Below are positions 9,442-20,577 of a stretch of 64,000 nucleotides of DNA, in pieces. Each line of letters opens with the position of its first letter. Position 1 is the first letter of the stretch. The position numbers were made by a program, and so were the translations under genes. This stretch comes from Pyrenula massariospora (Eukaryota > Ascomycota > Eurotiomycetes > Pyrenulales > Pyrenulaceae). The notes under the pieces are model-generated. The model worked only from the letters and a program-made list of their open reading frames with translations. It ran no database searches and was not told the origin of the DNA. The stretch spans positions 1,116,001 to 1,180,000 of the forward strand of contig JAGFMI010000007.1 of assembly GCA_021030905.1 (NCBI GenBank), read 5' to 3'.

Positions 9442-12073
9442 CGTGAAAAGATAATATGTGAAAAGAGAATACTAGGGCCTGCCTAGCACAAAGAACCTAT
9501 GTTGAAATACAATGATATGGAAAGGAACGACACGAGGTCGGATCGAAATTTGGAAGTAGAGGGAAGGAAATCGGATCTACAGGTAGATCACGAGTGGCGT
9601 GGGAGAAGTAAAAGGAAAAGGGTCCAAAAGAGCCTCCAAGTTTATATCAAAGCACATTTCTGGATGAATGCAAGCGCACAAATCCAAATAAAGAGTCTGA
9701 TCATCTCCAGGGGCCTCAAATCCATAAGGTTCAGGAGAAACCTGATGTCATTCGCAGGAATACGCTGCTGCACCCGGTTACTTTCTGAACAAGCTTAGGC
9801 ATTAAAGCCGTTCTTGGTGCCAAGCCAAAACGTTGCCAGTGAGAAGCCACCTGACACTGCATAGCAGATGGAGAGACTGACAGATCCTGGAACTTCGAAC
9901 GCATTGAGGTGTCGGTTCTGATTCAGAGCATGTTCCATAGAACAGACCGAAGGTATGCGATCTTGGTGATCTTCCCCAGTTTTTCTGAAACAAGTGCTGG
10001 CGTCAGTCAGGTTCGGAAACAGCCAAGCTCTGGCGTTTGAGAGCATCTCCATTTCTCAAACTACTCGTTAGCATATGCCGACTTCCATCCCTGTCATAGT
10101 CGCAAATTGTGTATAGAGCCACCGATAGACAATTAAATGTGACTTTCTCATCGTACCATCGGTGTTGACGTATGGATACGGGTGGTTCAGAGCCTCAAGA
10201 CCACTAAATCAAGCCCAGCGTCGGCCGTCCAGTCGATCGAGCACAAGAAGAATGACGACGATGGGTCAAACAAACATGAAACTGCATCGGAAAGGAACAG
10301 GGATAGCCAAGCACCAGAATTTTCCCCGCCTTGAGCCGTGCGCTCGGAATACCTGCCGCTGCTCTTAGAAAAGTGGAAGATTGGCATCAAAAAGTCCCGC
10401 CCCGCGCTGAACTTGACTGGGTTTTAGCAAACATCTCTCGACACTTAGGTGGAGTCCGAGATTATTCTTGTCGAGGATGTGAGGTAGAGAAAAATCCCGG
10501 TCTTCGTTGTGGCATTACCGTCGGTTTTGGTCCACGATTACTCTCCCCTGCCTTTGAAACTTTCGGCGGATCGTACGACTCTTACTTCGCATACTGAAAT
10601 TGCGTCCTTGAGATAGTGATCCTAAAGCTTGGCTTCGGGTTTCTCTCATTGATTCCGCGTTCTTCACTCTAAGGCTTCTCAATTACATTCTTTCGAGAAA
10701 GTCTCCTATCATGACCAAGGCTTGGACAATCATGGATCGATTCATCGGCTCAGCTTCAACCGCACCGGATCTCTCATGTCCAGACTACGGAAATTGACCG
10801 TCAATCCTAATCAGCTCGAGCTTTCCGAGCACGTGGTGACACGACTGAATCCGTGTGGCGATCTTTTTGCATCTTCTCCAAACTCAAAATTTGGAAAACC
10901 CAGAGCCAGTAGCTCCATCCATTCTTCGACACAAGTATCCGCAGGCGACTGCGGGAGAGGCCGACGTGCCTCGAGGCCGCGTAAGTTGATGGGAGCTTGA
11001 AGATCCGAGAGGCGGCTCAAGCATAGTTTGAAACACGCGGCTCCCCAGGTCCCGCCGTATGCTAACGAATCAATTCATTGGATTTCTTTGCGGAGTTTCT
11101 CTGATGCATCTCGAGCTCTAGGATTACCTTACACTTATGCTCAGCTAGAAGCATTATTCTACACCACGCACTCTACATTATTCTGTAGGCTCTTGCCGTG
11201 TTCTATCTTCCATACTGCTGCCTTTGTGGTCCGTCAGCTCCAGACGTTGAGCCCCGGCTCCCTCTTCCTGCGCACAAGCGAGACAACCCTTCGAACTGAG
11301 GTCTCTTCAACGTCACGAACCTTACAAGCTACCAAATTCTGAGCGACACCCTTGATCTAAGCTTCCAAATAGAAAGGAGCACTTATCAACACCATGATTA
11401 GTCACTCTGCCGCAGGTCTTTGCTTGACAGCGGCTAACCAAATGGTCGCCTTGGTCATCTTTAATCGGGCCGCAGAATAATTGTTTTAAAAGACCTCCGG
11501 TCGTGACTCAGGCCTCTTGTGAGATCGTGCACATCTACTGCTCGACTTCGTTGCCCAGCCCATTCGCAGTGGTCCTATCGCATCTTATGAGACCTAGAGC
11601 ACCGCCTTTCCCCTACGCGCAGTATTCTCCCCAGAAACAAGCTAGATGAGTGGCCAGGCAAAACGCCTAACTGGGATTGCGGGAGCTGAATCTGGCTTCC
11701 CCGGAATGTGAAGAGCTCATACACAGGTGCTCAGATTAATTCATGACGTTATCAAAACACACTGGAGCGTCTCTTCTCTTTTGCTATTGCACGATTAATC
11801 AAGCAAATCTAAGTTCTGTGATCTACAAGGCGTGTACGAGAGCGTTAGGAGATCCGAGTGTGTTGTCCTTCATTCTTCCATTTACAATCTTGTCTAATGA
11901 CGGATGTAGCGAGCTAAGCAATGGAGGAGCCCAATTCTAGCATTAGGCTTTTCTATAGTCCACAAAAGCCCGTACATTAGTAATCCTGACATCTATCAAC
12001 TTTAAATTCAATTTCAAGGCCATTCACTCTTCTAATCTCAATGACATATGTCCACTGAGCCAAGTACCTCCCT
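9442..12073. other. 2.6 kb without a recognisable gene
   Basis: Both strands were read. Open frames are short, mutually overlapping and lack domains; a 24-codon ATG frame near 10711 is the only thing with a clean start. No terminal repeats, target-site duplications or transposase motifs were seen. It may hold regulatory DNA, a non-coding RNA or an eroded gene. Confidence 0.45.
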
Positions 12074-13799
12074 TCACTTATCCTTCCTCTCCCTTCCCAC
12101 TGGCCCTTTCCCTCCCACCTTCCAATCCCTCACCCAAATTCCCCCAAGCACCCAACACAACCACCCAAACCCCACCGCCACCGTGACCACAGTCCCAACC
12201 TCCACCCACGCCGCCCCCCAAGCCCCCGTCCTCAGCACCGGTACCTCAATCTCCTTCACCAAAACATCTCCCTCATTCCGCAGCTGAAAAAACATCGTCC
12301 TCGGCCCAAACGCCCCATCAAACCCCAAATTCGTCCGATCAAACGGATTCACCGGGAACTTCGTCCCATCCTCCGCCGTACAGGCCCAAAACACAAGCGG
12401 ATCAGGCACACGCAGGATATGCTTGCCCTCCACGTTCGGCGCAAAGTAGCGGAGATGCAGGGGGACGGTGACGTTCCACGCCTCTTCACTAGCGTAGTCT
12501 GGCGGCGGGGCGGCGAGCTCGAGGAGGACGGTGGAGCCCCATTTCTTGATGATCCAGTCTGGGGCTTCGAGGTCGGTTTCGCCGGCGATGGAGCGGAGGG
12601 CGCGGAGGTTGTGGGTGGCGTAGAAGGGGTCTGTTGGGGAGGGGGGGGAGAGCTGGTATTTGTCTGCGAAGAGGCCGGAGGGGAGGGTTAGGTGGGTGTG
12701 TAAGGCGCAGATTGAGTCTGGGGGCTTGTTGCTCGGGGGTTGGAGAGACTGGGTACTCGGGAAGGTGAGTTGGAGGGTGGGGTGGAGGCCGGTTGGCGAG
12801 AGGAAGGTAAAGGTGAAGGGTTGGAGGGAGAGTGGCTGGTGGCGAGAAGGAAAGGAGAAGAGCGTTGGAGAGGGGTTTTTGAATTCTCCGAGGGTAATGA
12901 GGCGACCCGATAAGGTAAGCTCTGATGGTTCTGCGGTTGGGGAGTAGGCGTTGGATAGGATGCCAATTTCGATCGGGCCTATGTCCTTGCCGGTGACATA
13001 TGAGCTGATCGTCTCTTCCCAGGTGGGTTGAGGATTTGATGCGTGAGCCCAGTACGCATTGATCGTTAATGTGTTGGATATGCGGTCGGCATCGATGTCG
13101 AAGCTGTCTGCCTTACTTAGAAAGCGAGCAGAGTCATTGCAGATTGCTGAGGAAGGAGGGCAGATATTGCCCTGGACGAAAGTGACCAAATCATTCAGCG
13201 TCGGCAGAAGGCTATGATATTGCCGAGCTGCCGTACTTGCAAAACGTTCGGAGAGGATTGTAGGAGTAATGAAGCTTTCCTAGAGGGTTTTAATTCAGAG
13301 ACAAGTTCAAAGGTCGTACGGCATTGGACAGTAGAGTACCTCTGGAGTGCTGCATTTCAGGTCACCACTGAAGAGCGTTCGCAATAATTGACATAAATTG
13401 TAGCTATGACATTTAGCTTTAGAATTAAAATGTCATGACCGCACCATACCTAGAGAAATTTTCGACCGGCGAGTAAAAAACATGTAAACCAGGGGAGATT
13501 TTAGAAACAAACGGCACCACTGAATCGAACTGGTGTTCAGCAGCCCAGCGAAAATGGATCTCATGGAAGGGTTGAAGCGCTCCTAAAAGCTAGAGACACG
13601 CGGATTAGATTCATGTTCTCGCCTGAAAGACACGTGGAATGCTTTGCACCTCTTTAGGAAGCTCCTTGAAGCTGAATGTCAAGCGCTCCTCGCGCGCAGC
13701 TTCAAAATTACTAATTTGAAGCTCACTTTCCGAAAGTCGAACCTTCGACTCGTTAATAGTGTCTGAAGGGTCATGAATGAAGGTCAGGCGTCTTTTCAT
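12074..13799 (-). CDS. PBN1: Pbn1/PIG-X, subunit of GPI mannosyltransferase I
   Basis: Four exons: 13799-13634, 13582-13450, 13403-13340 and 13279-12074, giving 522 residues with all phases closing. Residue 1 onward (MKRRLTFIHDPSDTI..., ISNFEAAREERLTFSFKELP) is the conserved N-terminus; exon 3 gives SYNLCQLLRTLFSGDLKCST, exon 4 ESFITPTILSERF, and the C-terminal PIG-X core reads VNPFDRTNLGFDGAFGPRTM. One membrane segment lies at about residues 480-504, followed by a short basic tail. Family knowledge: Pbn1 is an ER type I membrane protein that partners Gpi14/PIG-M to add the first mannose to GPI precursors. The first intron has a weak GTGTCT donor; it was chosen because it restores the family sequence. 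Exon 4 switches from C-rich to G-rich along the sense strand. Confidence 0.9.
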
Positions 13800-14377
13800 G
13801 ATTTTTCGAGCGATTTATGTCACTGGGCCTTCTGCAGCCAATTCTGATGCGAAGCTGGAATATCTTCGTTTTCTTTGGGTTTTTAGCGTTCGGATCACCG
13901 GGCTCGAGAACGACGAAATTGAGACGAGTGTCGTAAAGTCCAACTTTCATAGCTAAGATCACACGTCATACCTTCAAAATCATTCAATCATCTTACAAGC
14001 TTCCCGGTGTCACAGGATTAGGTATACATGTCCTCAAATCCAGCGGATCTTGCAAGTTAAAGAGCGCTATCTAGTTGTGTCCATACATAAAGCAGCGTCG
14101 CTATCCTAAAAGGTAATACTATCTCAACGAAGTCAACAATCCCACCAGGGTATCCAGTACTCGTCAGAAGTCATGTCGCTGGTATTCCATAAGTCATCAC
14201 AGAATCACCTCTTACCGACCAAACTCCGTCGACCCTATCTAGCCAATGCAGGAAGCCATGCCTCTCGTCTCTTCGGCGATGTTATGACAAACGTAACCTC
14301 TCCCAGTTGCATACCATTCCTCTGAAAGAAAGACACATGGTCGGGGTGAGACGATACAAGAAATCCTGAAAAATTCC
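13800..14377. other. intergenic, PBN1 promoter side
   Basis: Separates the PBN1 start from the RFX-gene stop, both on the minus strand. A frame at 13771-13962 overlaps the PBN1 start and is not called. Confidence 0.5.
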
Positions 14378-17300
14378 TCAAGCTTCACCATCCGCAAAGA
14401 CTGGATCACTTGAGTTAAGCAACCATCCCTTCTCTAAGTCTTTTGTATTCTTCATCGCTGATTCCGGTCCATCTGGAAATTCTATACCATCGCTAGTTAG
14501 GCTGACCCCGAGACCGGAATCATCCACGTCTCCGTTGCGAAATCTTAGACTCTTCCTTGTACTAGGTAAACCACGCCAGTTCTTAACTGGGCTCAGTCCG
14601 TCTTCTGTCTCTAAGGTGGGGAGCTTGTAGCGGTCCGCTATGCCATTGATAGTCTTGTTTGTCAAAGGCGTTGCTGATATCGTAGGTTGAGAATGAGTAC
14701 GCCTTGACGCCGGGCGCACATGTTTACTTTCATCGGGCAGCCCATCTGCCTCGATAGAGGGAGTGGAGATTGGCTCGTCCTGTAAAGTTGGCGCTGCCGA
14801 GTGTGCGGTGCCAGGCCGAGACACGCGATCCTCGCCACCAACGTCTTCAGAACTTCGTTTTCGTTTAGCTAGAAAATTGCGTGTCTCAACGTCAGCGAAA
14901 GCAATCTCCGGCCTCGAAAAACCGCTATTCGCTGAAATTCTGCCTCTTCCATCGTCAAGAAACCCACCGGCTTCGACCTGCCAAATGAGCATAGCGGACA
15001 GAAAATTTTCCAATGCCCACCACGCCTGAAAAGTATGAGCCCCCTGCGCGCCAAGCTCGGTAAGAATTGATTTCCAGAAGAGATGATGATGATCCAAGAT
15101 ACATCTTACGCTATGACCGGAGAATCTCCTTGGCAAAGACTGTAGATACTTGGTCCACTGTTCCAGAATTGAAGTAGGTTTCATCTCCGGCGAAACAGCT
15201 TCGACAGATTTTGCAATAGTATTTCTAGCAGGGCTAGGGAGAGTTTCGTCAAAAAATGGAGTCCAAGCAGTATTTTCCCTTTCGTACTGTCTAGTTATAT
15301 CCGATTCAGTTGGGTCGAGCAAGATTTTGAAGTCGCGACGTAATATATCTTTGGCAGCAGCCACGCCATCAGGCGCAAATCTGCCTTGCTCTACGAGCTG
15401 ATCTGGATCTGTAAGCTGCAACAGATCAATCCACATGTGAGTTCTCGTGGAGGGATTGTCAACAAACGTGGCAGTACCGACCGCTGCTATATTCACCCTT
15501 GGTAATTGCTTCATAAGGTGCACAAATCGGGTTGCTGGTTTGACTTTGGCAGCAATTACATGAGGTGGCATCTTTTCAGAGCTTTCGACCACATGCTTTA
15601 CCAGTCGAGATGCGATATTGGCAAACGTCTCGAATACTGGCTTTGGCACGCTCTGCATAGTTAAGCTGGAGACTATGCTGATCATCTTCCGGTACATCCT
15701 CGTGTCACACTCTTCAATCCATGGCGCGAGGGCGGGCTGGTATAGAAGTTTTTGAACTGGTACAGTCATCGTACCCGGAAAGGTAGTGTACTGCTGAAAA
15801 AAGGGTTTTGCCTTACAAAAACGGAACGCTTGTATGACGCATATACAAAAGCTGCGATAGATATTAGTAAGATTGCCTGCCGTAGATGGATCGTATGCAG
15901 TCGAAGATTGGCTTAGGTAACTGTGGATGTCAGGCAGCTCCACATTTTCGTCGCTGTTGGAGGACTTTAAGGGGTAGAATGCAGGCTTTGCCTTCAAATA
16001 TGGTTCCCCTGAAGAATCCAGCGGCAGGTCATTGTGGAGAGCTTGCATAACGTTGACAGGAAGATCCCTCGTTTTCAAAGTGACTCTTAGCGGTTCCTCT
16101 GCATTGCAATCGGGGTGAGATCCAGCTGCTGGAATCTTCACTGGCGAGGGAAGAGTTGGCTGGCCAAAAATCGGATTTCTTCGTGGTGGAAGGTGACTTG
16201 GTGCCGGAAACTCAGCTGTGTCAGTCGGAGCCTGAGGCACCTGCGGTAGACTCAAGCTCCGATGCAGTTGATGTGGTCGAGAAGTCTGTTCGCTAGAGCT
16301 GTCTACGAGCTCGTTCTTCCCATACTCGGCAGTCACCACCGCATCATCATGGGGATTGCTAGCGCCGTCAAATTCAGGGACGAGGGATAATTCGACATAA
16401 TGGTACTTGGATTCACCTCTGACGCCAAGTCGACGGGTCTGTACATTAGGGAATATGATCCGCACAAGTTTTCCAAAGGAAGCCGGGTTCAGGGCCGGGA
16501 CTTTTTCGGTGCCACAACGATGGCTATACTGTGAGAAGACTTCATCTCGTCGTACCGAGGCACTGCTCTTTCTACAGCTTTGTTGAAGCCAAAGCATAGC
16601 GAATACTTGCTTCGTCTTTTCAGACCTTGACCCTGACCCATCGGTCTTCTGAACTTCTCTTTGCACCTCGCTCGCAACACTCTCTAGTGTGTGCCCTTGG
16701 TAAGCTTTGAGAAGTCTTCGTAGTTCGTTATCATTGGCTAAACTTGTTGCCGAACCCTTTTTCACCTTATTCTTTTCCGAGATATCTATCTCTTCTGGGA
16801 TGGGAGATTGATTTTCGGTCCCGTCAAAATCCTGGTAGTGGGCAGACATCTGACGAGCATGGCCTTGGGGCAGGTTCTGAGGCGGCATATCATCCGGAAA
16901 ACCATGACCGTGTGACGGATAGGGAGGCATCGGTTGATTGCCAAATGCATTCGGAACGGGTTGTTGCACATTGTAGTTTGCGTGCATTCCAATGCTCGGA
17001 TCCAAGCCTTGCGATTGAGCCTGCGACATTTGCTGTCCAAAACTAACCAACATCTCTTCCGGGCTCTGCTGATACATTGGATCTGGCTGCCTTGGTTGCA
17101 TTATGAAATTGCCCGAGGGCATACTAAGGCCATGTTCTGGAGGATATATCGTTGAAGCTGATTGTGTGCTTGCTGTGGAACCCCGTGATTTTGGTCGGCG
17201 ATTGGCCTTTGCCGAGGAGGAAGTATTCGATCGGGATCTCATGAGTGTTGTCGCAACATTTGTAGAGTTCTGCTGCAAAGGCGGTGGTTGCGAAGGTGGT

Positions 17301-17449
17301 CTTGATTGCGGAAGGGTCGACACTGTGCATTGTTTACGTTAGTATTTGAGAAGTAGATCGGATATAATCACCAGTGCATCTGCGATACAATAGTGACCGA
17401 CGATAAGCGTCGACTTACCGAGACTTGGTGAGCGGTGATCATCGTCCAT
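14378..17449 (-). CDS. RFX-family winged-helix transcription factor
   Basis: Exon 1 is 17449-17419 (MDDDHRSPSL) and exon 2 is 17322-14378, joined over a 96-nt intron with GTAAGT and ACTAAC signals; 991 residues. The first 240 residues are Gln/Pro/Ser-rich. The RFX DNA-binding domain lies at about 250-322: QVFAMLWLQQSC, VRRDEVFSQYSHRCG, ASFGKLVRIIFPNVQTRRLG and RGESKYHY. The long C-terminal part keeps the dimerisation-type regions of RFX proteins (EECDTRMYRKM, VKHVVESSE, MWIDLLQL) and ends disordered. Family knowledge: RFX proteins bind X-box palindromes. Fungal members include yeast Crt1/Rfx1 (DNA-damage repressor) and Penicillium/Acremonium factors for growth, development and beta-lactam genes. 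Which role applies is not visible. The second-exon start by itself has no ATG, which supports the small first exon. Confidence 0.88.
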
Positions 17450-17686
17450 ATCTTGAATGCGACTTCCGTGTAGGTTGACTGAATGTTTTCGTTGTTCGTG
17501 CGTGTCGAATGCGCGGTATGCGCCCGGTTTTCAGCTTGTGGTCACCTGAAGGAGAATTTTTCTTCTCGTTATCATTCGACGTTCTCTGACTCTTTCCAGC
17601 TCTTCTAATTATTTTTGTCGACCGCACGCTTGCCTAAGAAGCGATGATGTTGAGATTGGGTGTTGACAGTGGGCTGGGTGGAAAAC

Positions 17687-17703
17687 GTTGCCGCGGGGAC
17701 AAC
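17687..17703. promoter_or_regulatory. candidate X-box upstream of the RFX gene
   Basis: The sequence GTTGCC-GCGG-GGACAAC is an imperfect inverted repeat whose left half matches the RFX half-site GTTGCC exactly and whose right half matches its complement with one extra base. It lies about 240 nt before the RFX start. Yeast Crt1 represses its own gene through X-boxes, so autoregulation is plausible but inferred. Confidence 0.35.
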
Positions 17704-17835
17704 AATTTGTTTTGGGGAGGCTGGAATGTGTCCCATCTCGGACTAGCGGGAGAATCTACGCGCTAGTCCCTAAGCAGCTACTTCATGATCTCAGGCCAAT
17801 GCAAGCTGCGATCTTTGCTAATTGGCTGCACCAAG

Positions 17836-17843
17836 TCACGTGA
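17836..17843. promoter_or_regulatory. TCACGTGA bHLH-type site
   Basis: A perfect 8-nt palindrome about 207 nt before the YOP1 ATG, next to an inverted CCAAT box. CACGTG cores are bound by fungal bHLH factors. Use here is inferred. Confidence 0.35.
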
Positions 17844-18049
17844 TTTATTACGTCGGTCGCTCTGATGATCTCTTCGTTTCCCTGATGCCTCCCTCCTGCA
17901 CATCCCGTTTGTCACATTTTCCACATCTGCGATTATCATCCTGCTTGCTCACAGCAGCAACGCCTACACAAGCCTACGCATCCTTCTCGTAGATCTCATC
18001 TATTGCTCTTGATTTCTCTTATCGCTGCTTTCATCCTAGCACGACCATC

Positions 18050-18868
18050 ATGTCTTTCCAAGACAAAGCACAGCATCAGATCTCTCAGATCGATAAGGAG
18101 GTATGTGCACCGTTATGGTTGCAGCTCCTATCCTCACGCATTGGATGGCTGGAAAGTGGAGAGACCGCATCTCCCGAGCTTTAATCCGCTATTCTACATC
18201 ATAATCTCGATGACACCCTTGCTGACCATCATCTCGTAGCTTTCTAAATATCCCCTCCTTAACGACTTCGAGAAACAAACATCCGTGCCTAAAGTTTATG
18301 CCTTTCTGGGACTCCTTGGTCTATACTTCTTCTTGGTCTTCTTCAACATTGCGGGTGAATTCCTCGTGAATTTTGCCGGCTTCATTCTCCCTGGATACTA
18401 CTCCCTCGAAGCGCTTTTCAGCGCCTCTAAAGTCGATGATACCCAAGTGAGTGCCATCGATTTCCCTTGTGTAATGTCTAGCGATTTTTAACACTAGCTG
18501 ACTCGTCTTAGTGGTTGACAGTAAGCCTCTGGGGACTCGTCATACCCACCTTTGAGCACGTGACTGACCAGCTTGCCAGTACTGGGTGGTGTATGCCTTC
18601 TTGACAGTCATTGAGTCCGCAATTAGCGCCGTTTACTGGTTTCGTAAGCTGCACTTTTACTCAGACTTATCCTCGCTGCTAATTTGCTTCAGCCTTTTAC
18701 TATACCTTCAAATTTGTCCTTATCCTGTGGATGGCCCTTCCTCCGACAGGCGGTGCACAAATCATCTTCCGATCCTTTATTCAACCTGTATTCGCTCGTT
18801 TCTTCTCCCACAGTGGTCAGACCTCGGCAGATCTCCGCGCGAAGGCAGACCAGGCCAAGCACCAATAG
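18050..18868 (+). CDS. YOP1: Yop1, ER membrane-shaping protein (REEP/DP1/TB2 family)
   Basis: Five exons: 18050-18100, 18240-18446, 18512-18520, 18580-18643 and 18693-18868; 168 residues, the usual length for Yop1. Sequence blocks are MSFQDKAQHQISQIDKE, SKYPLLNDFEKQTSVPKVY, AGFILPGYYSLEALFS, then DTQ-WLT-YWVVYAFLTVIES and GGAQIIFRSFIQPVF. Two long hydrophobic hairpins flank the TB2/DP1/HVA22 core. The third exon is only 9 nt and encodes WLT; without it the conserved block would be broken. Family knowledge: Yop1 inserts hairpins into the cytosolic leaflet and works with reticulons to make ER tubules. It lies tail-to-tail with ATG101. Confidence 0.93.
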
Positions 18869-19307
18869 ACGGTCTGAGACGAGCGTGGAGAGATCAAGAT
18901 CTACTGCTATACTTTCGTCAACAAACTCTTAGCGTAGACAGAGAACGTGGTTCGTAAGGGCCAAATTCTTTTTGGTGAGGACTGGGGGAAGGGGACGTCT
19001 TTCGAGGTTGAAGATGCCGAAGTCTGTAGGAGCTTGAAGCTTGTCAAGGCGGACATACTGCAAGTTGATAGACCGATTACTTTTGGGGCTGTTTTATTGG
19101 TGACGAGGTTTCATTGCTCCTATCGTTCAAACCTAGGAATTCGGTGGTGCCAATTGATTCTAATTTTCACAGAGACCTAAGACTATTCATCCCTTGCGCT
19201 ATGTACATGTCCGATATATGTCTGCTGTGAGACCGGAAAGGCGCGATATATTTGCCCCTGGAAAATTTTATCCAAATATAAAAGTCTATAAGTTAAGGCA
19301 TTGTCTC
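18869..19307. other. convergent intergenic region
   Basis: Between the YOP1 and ATG101 stop codons; holds the two 3' flanks. No gene seen. Confidence 0.55.
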
Positions 19308-20014
19308 CTATGCCCAAGCCCCACCAAATCTAGCATTCCGGCTCTCCTGCTTTGGATCCAAAATTATCTGATATGGGAAAGGGTTCTGATCGCTAGTTGT
19401 GATCGGCGGTATATGATCCCGGTCTCTATTCACAATGTTCACAATTTTCATTGCCGTCTTCTGTAGCGAGCTCTCCATCGCCTTGTGCACTTTTGCACGC
19501 TCTGCGTAACGGTCAGCCACATCCTACTCAGCTGAGGGCAACTGCATACCATTCTCCGTCTTTGGCGTAGCAATTGTGACCTCTAGAAGCCACTCCTCCC
19601 AACAGACATCCTCATCTCCTCTCCCACCCATCATGCCTCCTCCAAACCACCCAGAACTTTTCCGCCTCTTCTTCTCGAAAAATCTGACTGCAATTTGACC
19701 GCGAACCCCACCGTTCGCGGTCATGGACTGGAGCTGGTGGACCAGCGCGGAGGTGCGCGCTTCTATCAGAGTTTCGATCTCCTGAGGTTCAGCTATGTGT
19801 GGGAGAGTGATGTCAAGGGAGGGGAGCTCTTGGAAGGTCGGGCGGATATTAGGGAAGTAACGATGGAAGAAGATCGTATGGAGGACTCCTGGGCATGGTT
19901 TAGCTACTATCTGCGGTCATCGCGCGAAGCAGAATAACCTTTGACAATGTCCTTGACAGATAGTGAATCTGCGAATACCTCGAGCACGTATTCTGGCGGC
20001 TTGCGCGGCTCCAT
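19308..20014 (-). CDS. ATG101: Atg101, HORMA-fold subunit of the Atg1/ULK complex
   Basis: Three exons: 20014-19939, 19888-19550 and 19501-19308, with introns of 50 and 48 nt; 202 residues. It reads MEPRKPPEYVLEVFADSLS, then GVLHTIFFHRYFPNIRP, AEPQEIETLIEARTSALVHQ, DVCWEEWLLEVTIATPKTEN, AKVHKAMESSLQKTAMKIV and HIPPITTSDQNPFPYQI. These blocks are diagnostic of Atg101. An alternative in-frame ATG six nt upstream (20020) would add Met-Ala; family starts favour 20014. Family knowledge: Atg101 is a single-HORMA protein that stabilises Atg13 in the autophagy-initiation kinase complex; it is present in most filamentous fungi but absent from S. cerevisiae. An SGWFGG loop could correspond to the WF finger of animal Atg101 (inference). 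It shares an upstream region with PEX3. Confidence 0.92.
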
Positions 20015-20577
20015 GGCCATGAGGTCTCACTTCCTATCCTTCGCAATGTGATCATAAGTGATTTAGGGTGCAGAGTCCGGTACTGATTGCAGGTGTGCAG
20101 AGACAGATTACGAGCACTCCGGCCCGATCCATGCCTAAATGCTCGTAGTCAACACACACATGACAAGCTTTTCTGTTAATCCAGATGAGGAAGTGCAGGC
20201 GTCTTGTTAATGGCATGACCATCTGTTGTTCTCACCCCCACTATCAACCGTCGCGCTGGCCCCCAAACTGCTGAGCATCATCTGCGCCCAGCGGCTGGGA
20301 ATCGGGATCGACAAGCCCTGCCAAGCCCGGAGGTACCTCGGCGAGCCTTGATACCTGACCTGGATGGTTTCCAGCCTCCCGTAGTGTCGTAGGTGCCACA
20401 GCAAACCGAGACCCTCGGGCCTCGAGTTCTCAATACCAGTCTCATGGGCACTCGCCTGATCGAAATTTCACATCGTCGGCTGGCTTCCAAAATGGCACCG
20501 CAATTACTTTGCATGTGACGGTTTCGTTGCGTGTGTTCGAGACGCAGCAGAAAAGTTTCAACAACAGCGTCCACACC
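20015..20577. promoter_or_regulatory. divergent region between ATG101 and PEX3
   Basis: 560 nt between two start codons pointing away from each other. No further gene seen; short minus-strand frames at 20207-20574 have no domain. Likely promoters for both genes. Confidence 0.5.

Larger units (their letters stand above)
17450..18049. promoter_or_regulatory. divergent promoter between the RFX gene and YOP1
   Basis: A 600-nt shared upstream region. It holds an inverted CCAAT (ATTGG, 17821), a perfect TCACGTGA palindrome (17836), a CRE-like TTACGTCG (about 17848) and an X-box-like inverted repeat (17687-17703). Use of these sites is inferred. Confidence 0.5.

Noticed and set aside
10722-11342. 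Plus-strand frames between 10.7 and 11.3 kb
   Set aside because: Overlapping frames on both strands with no motif; composition looks non-coding.
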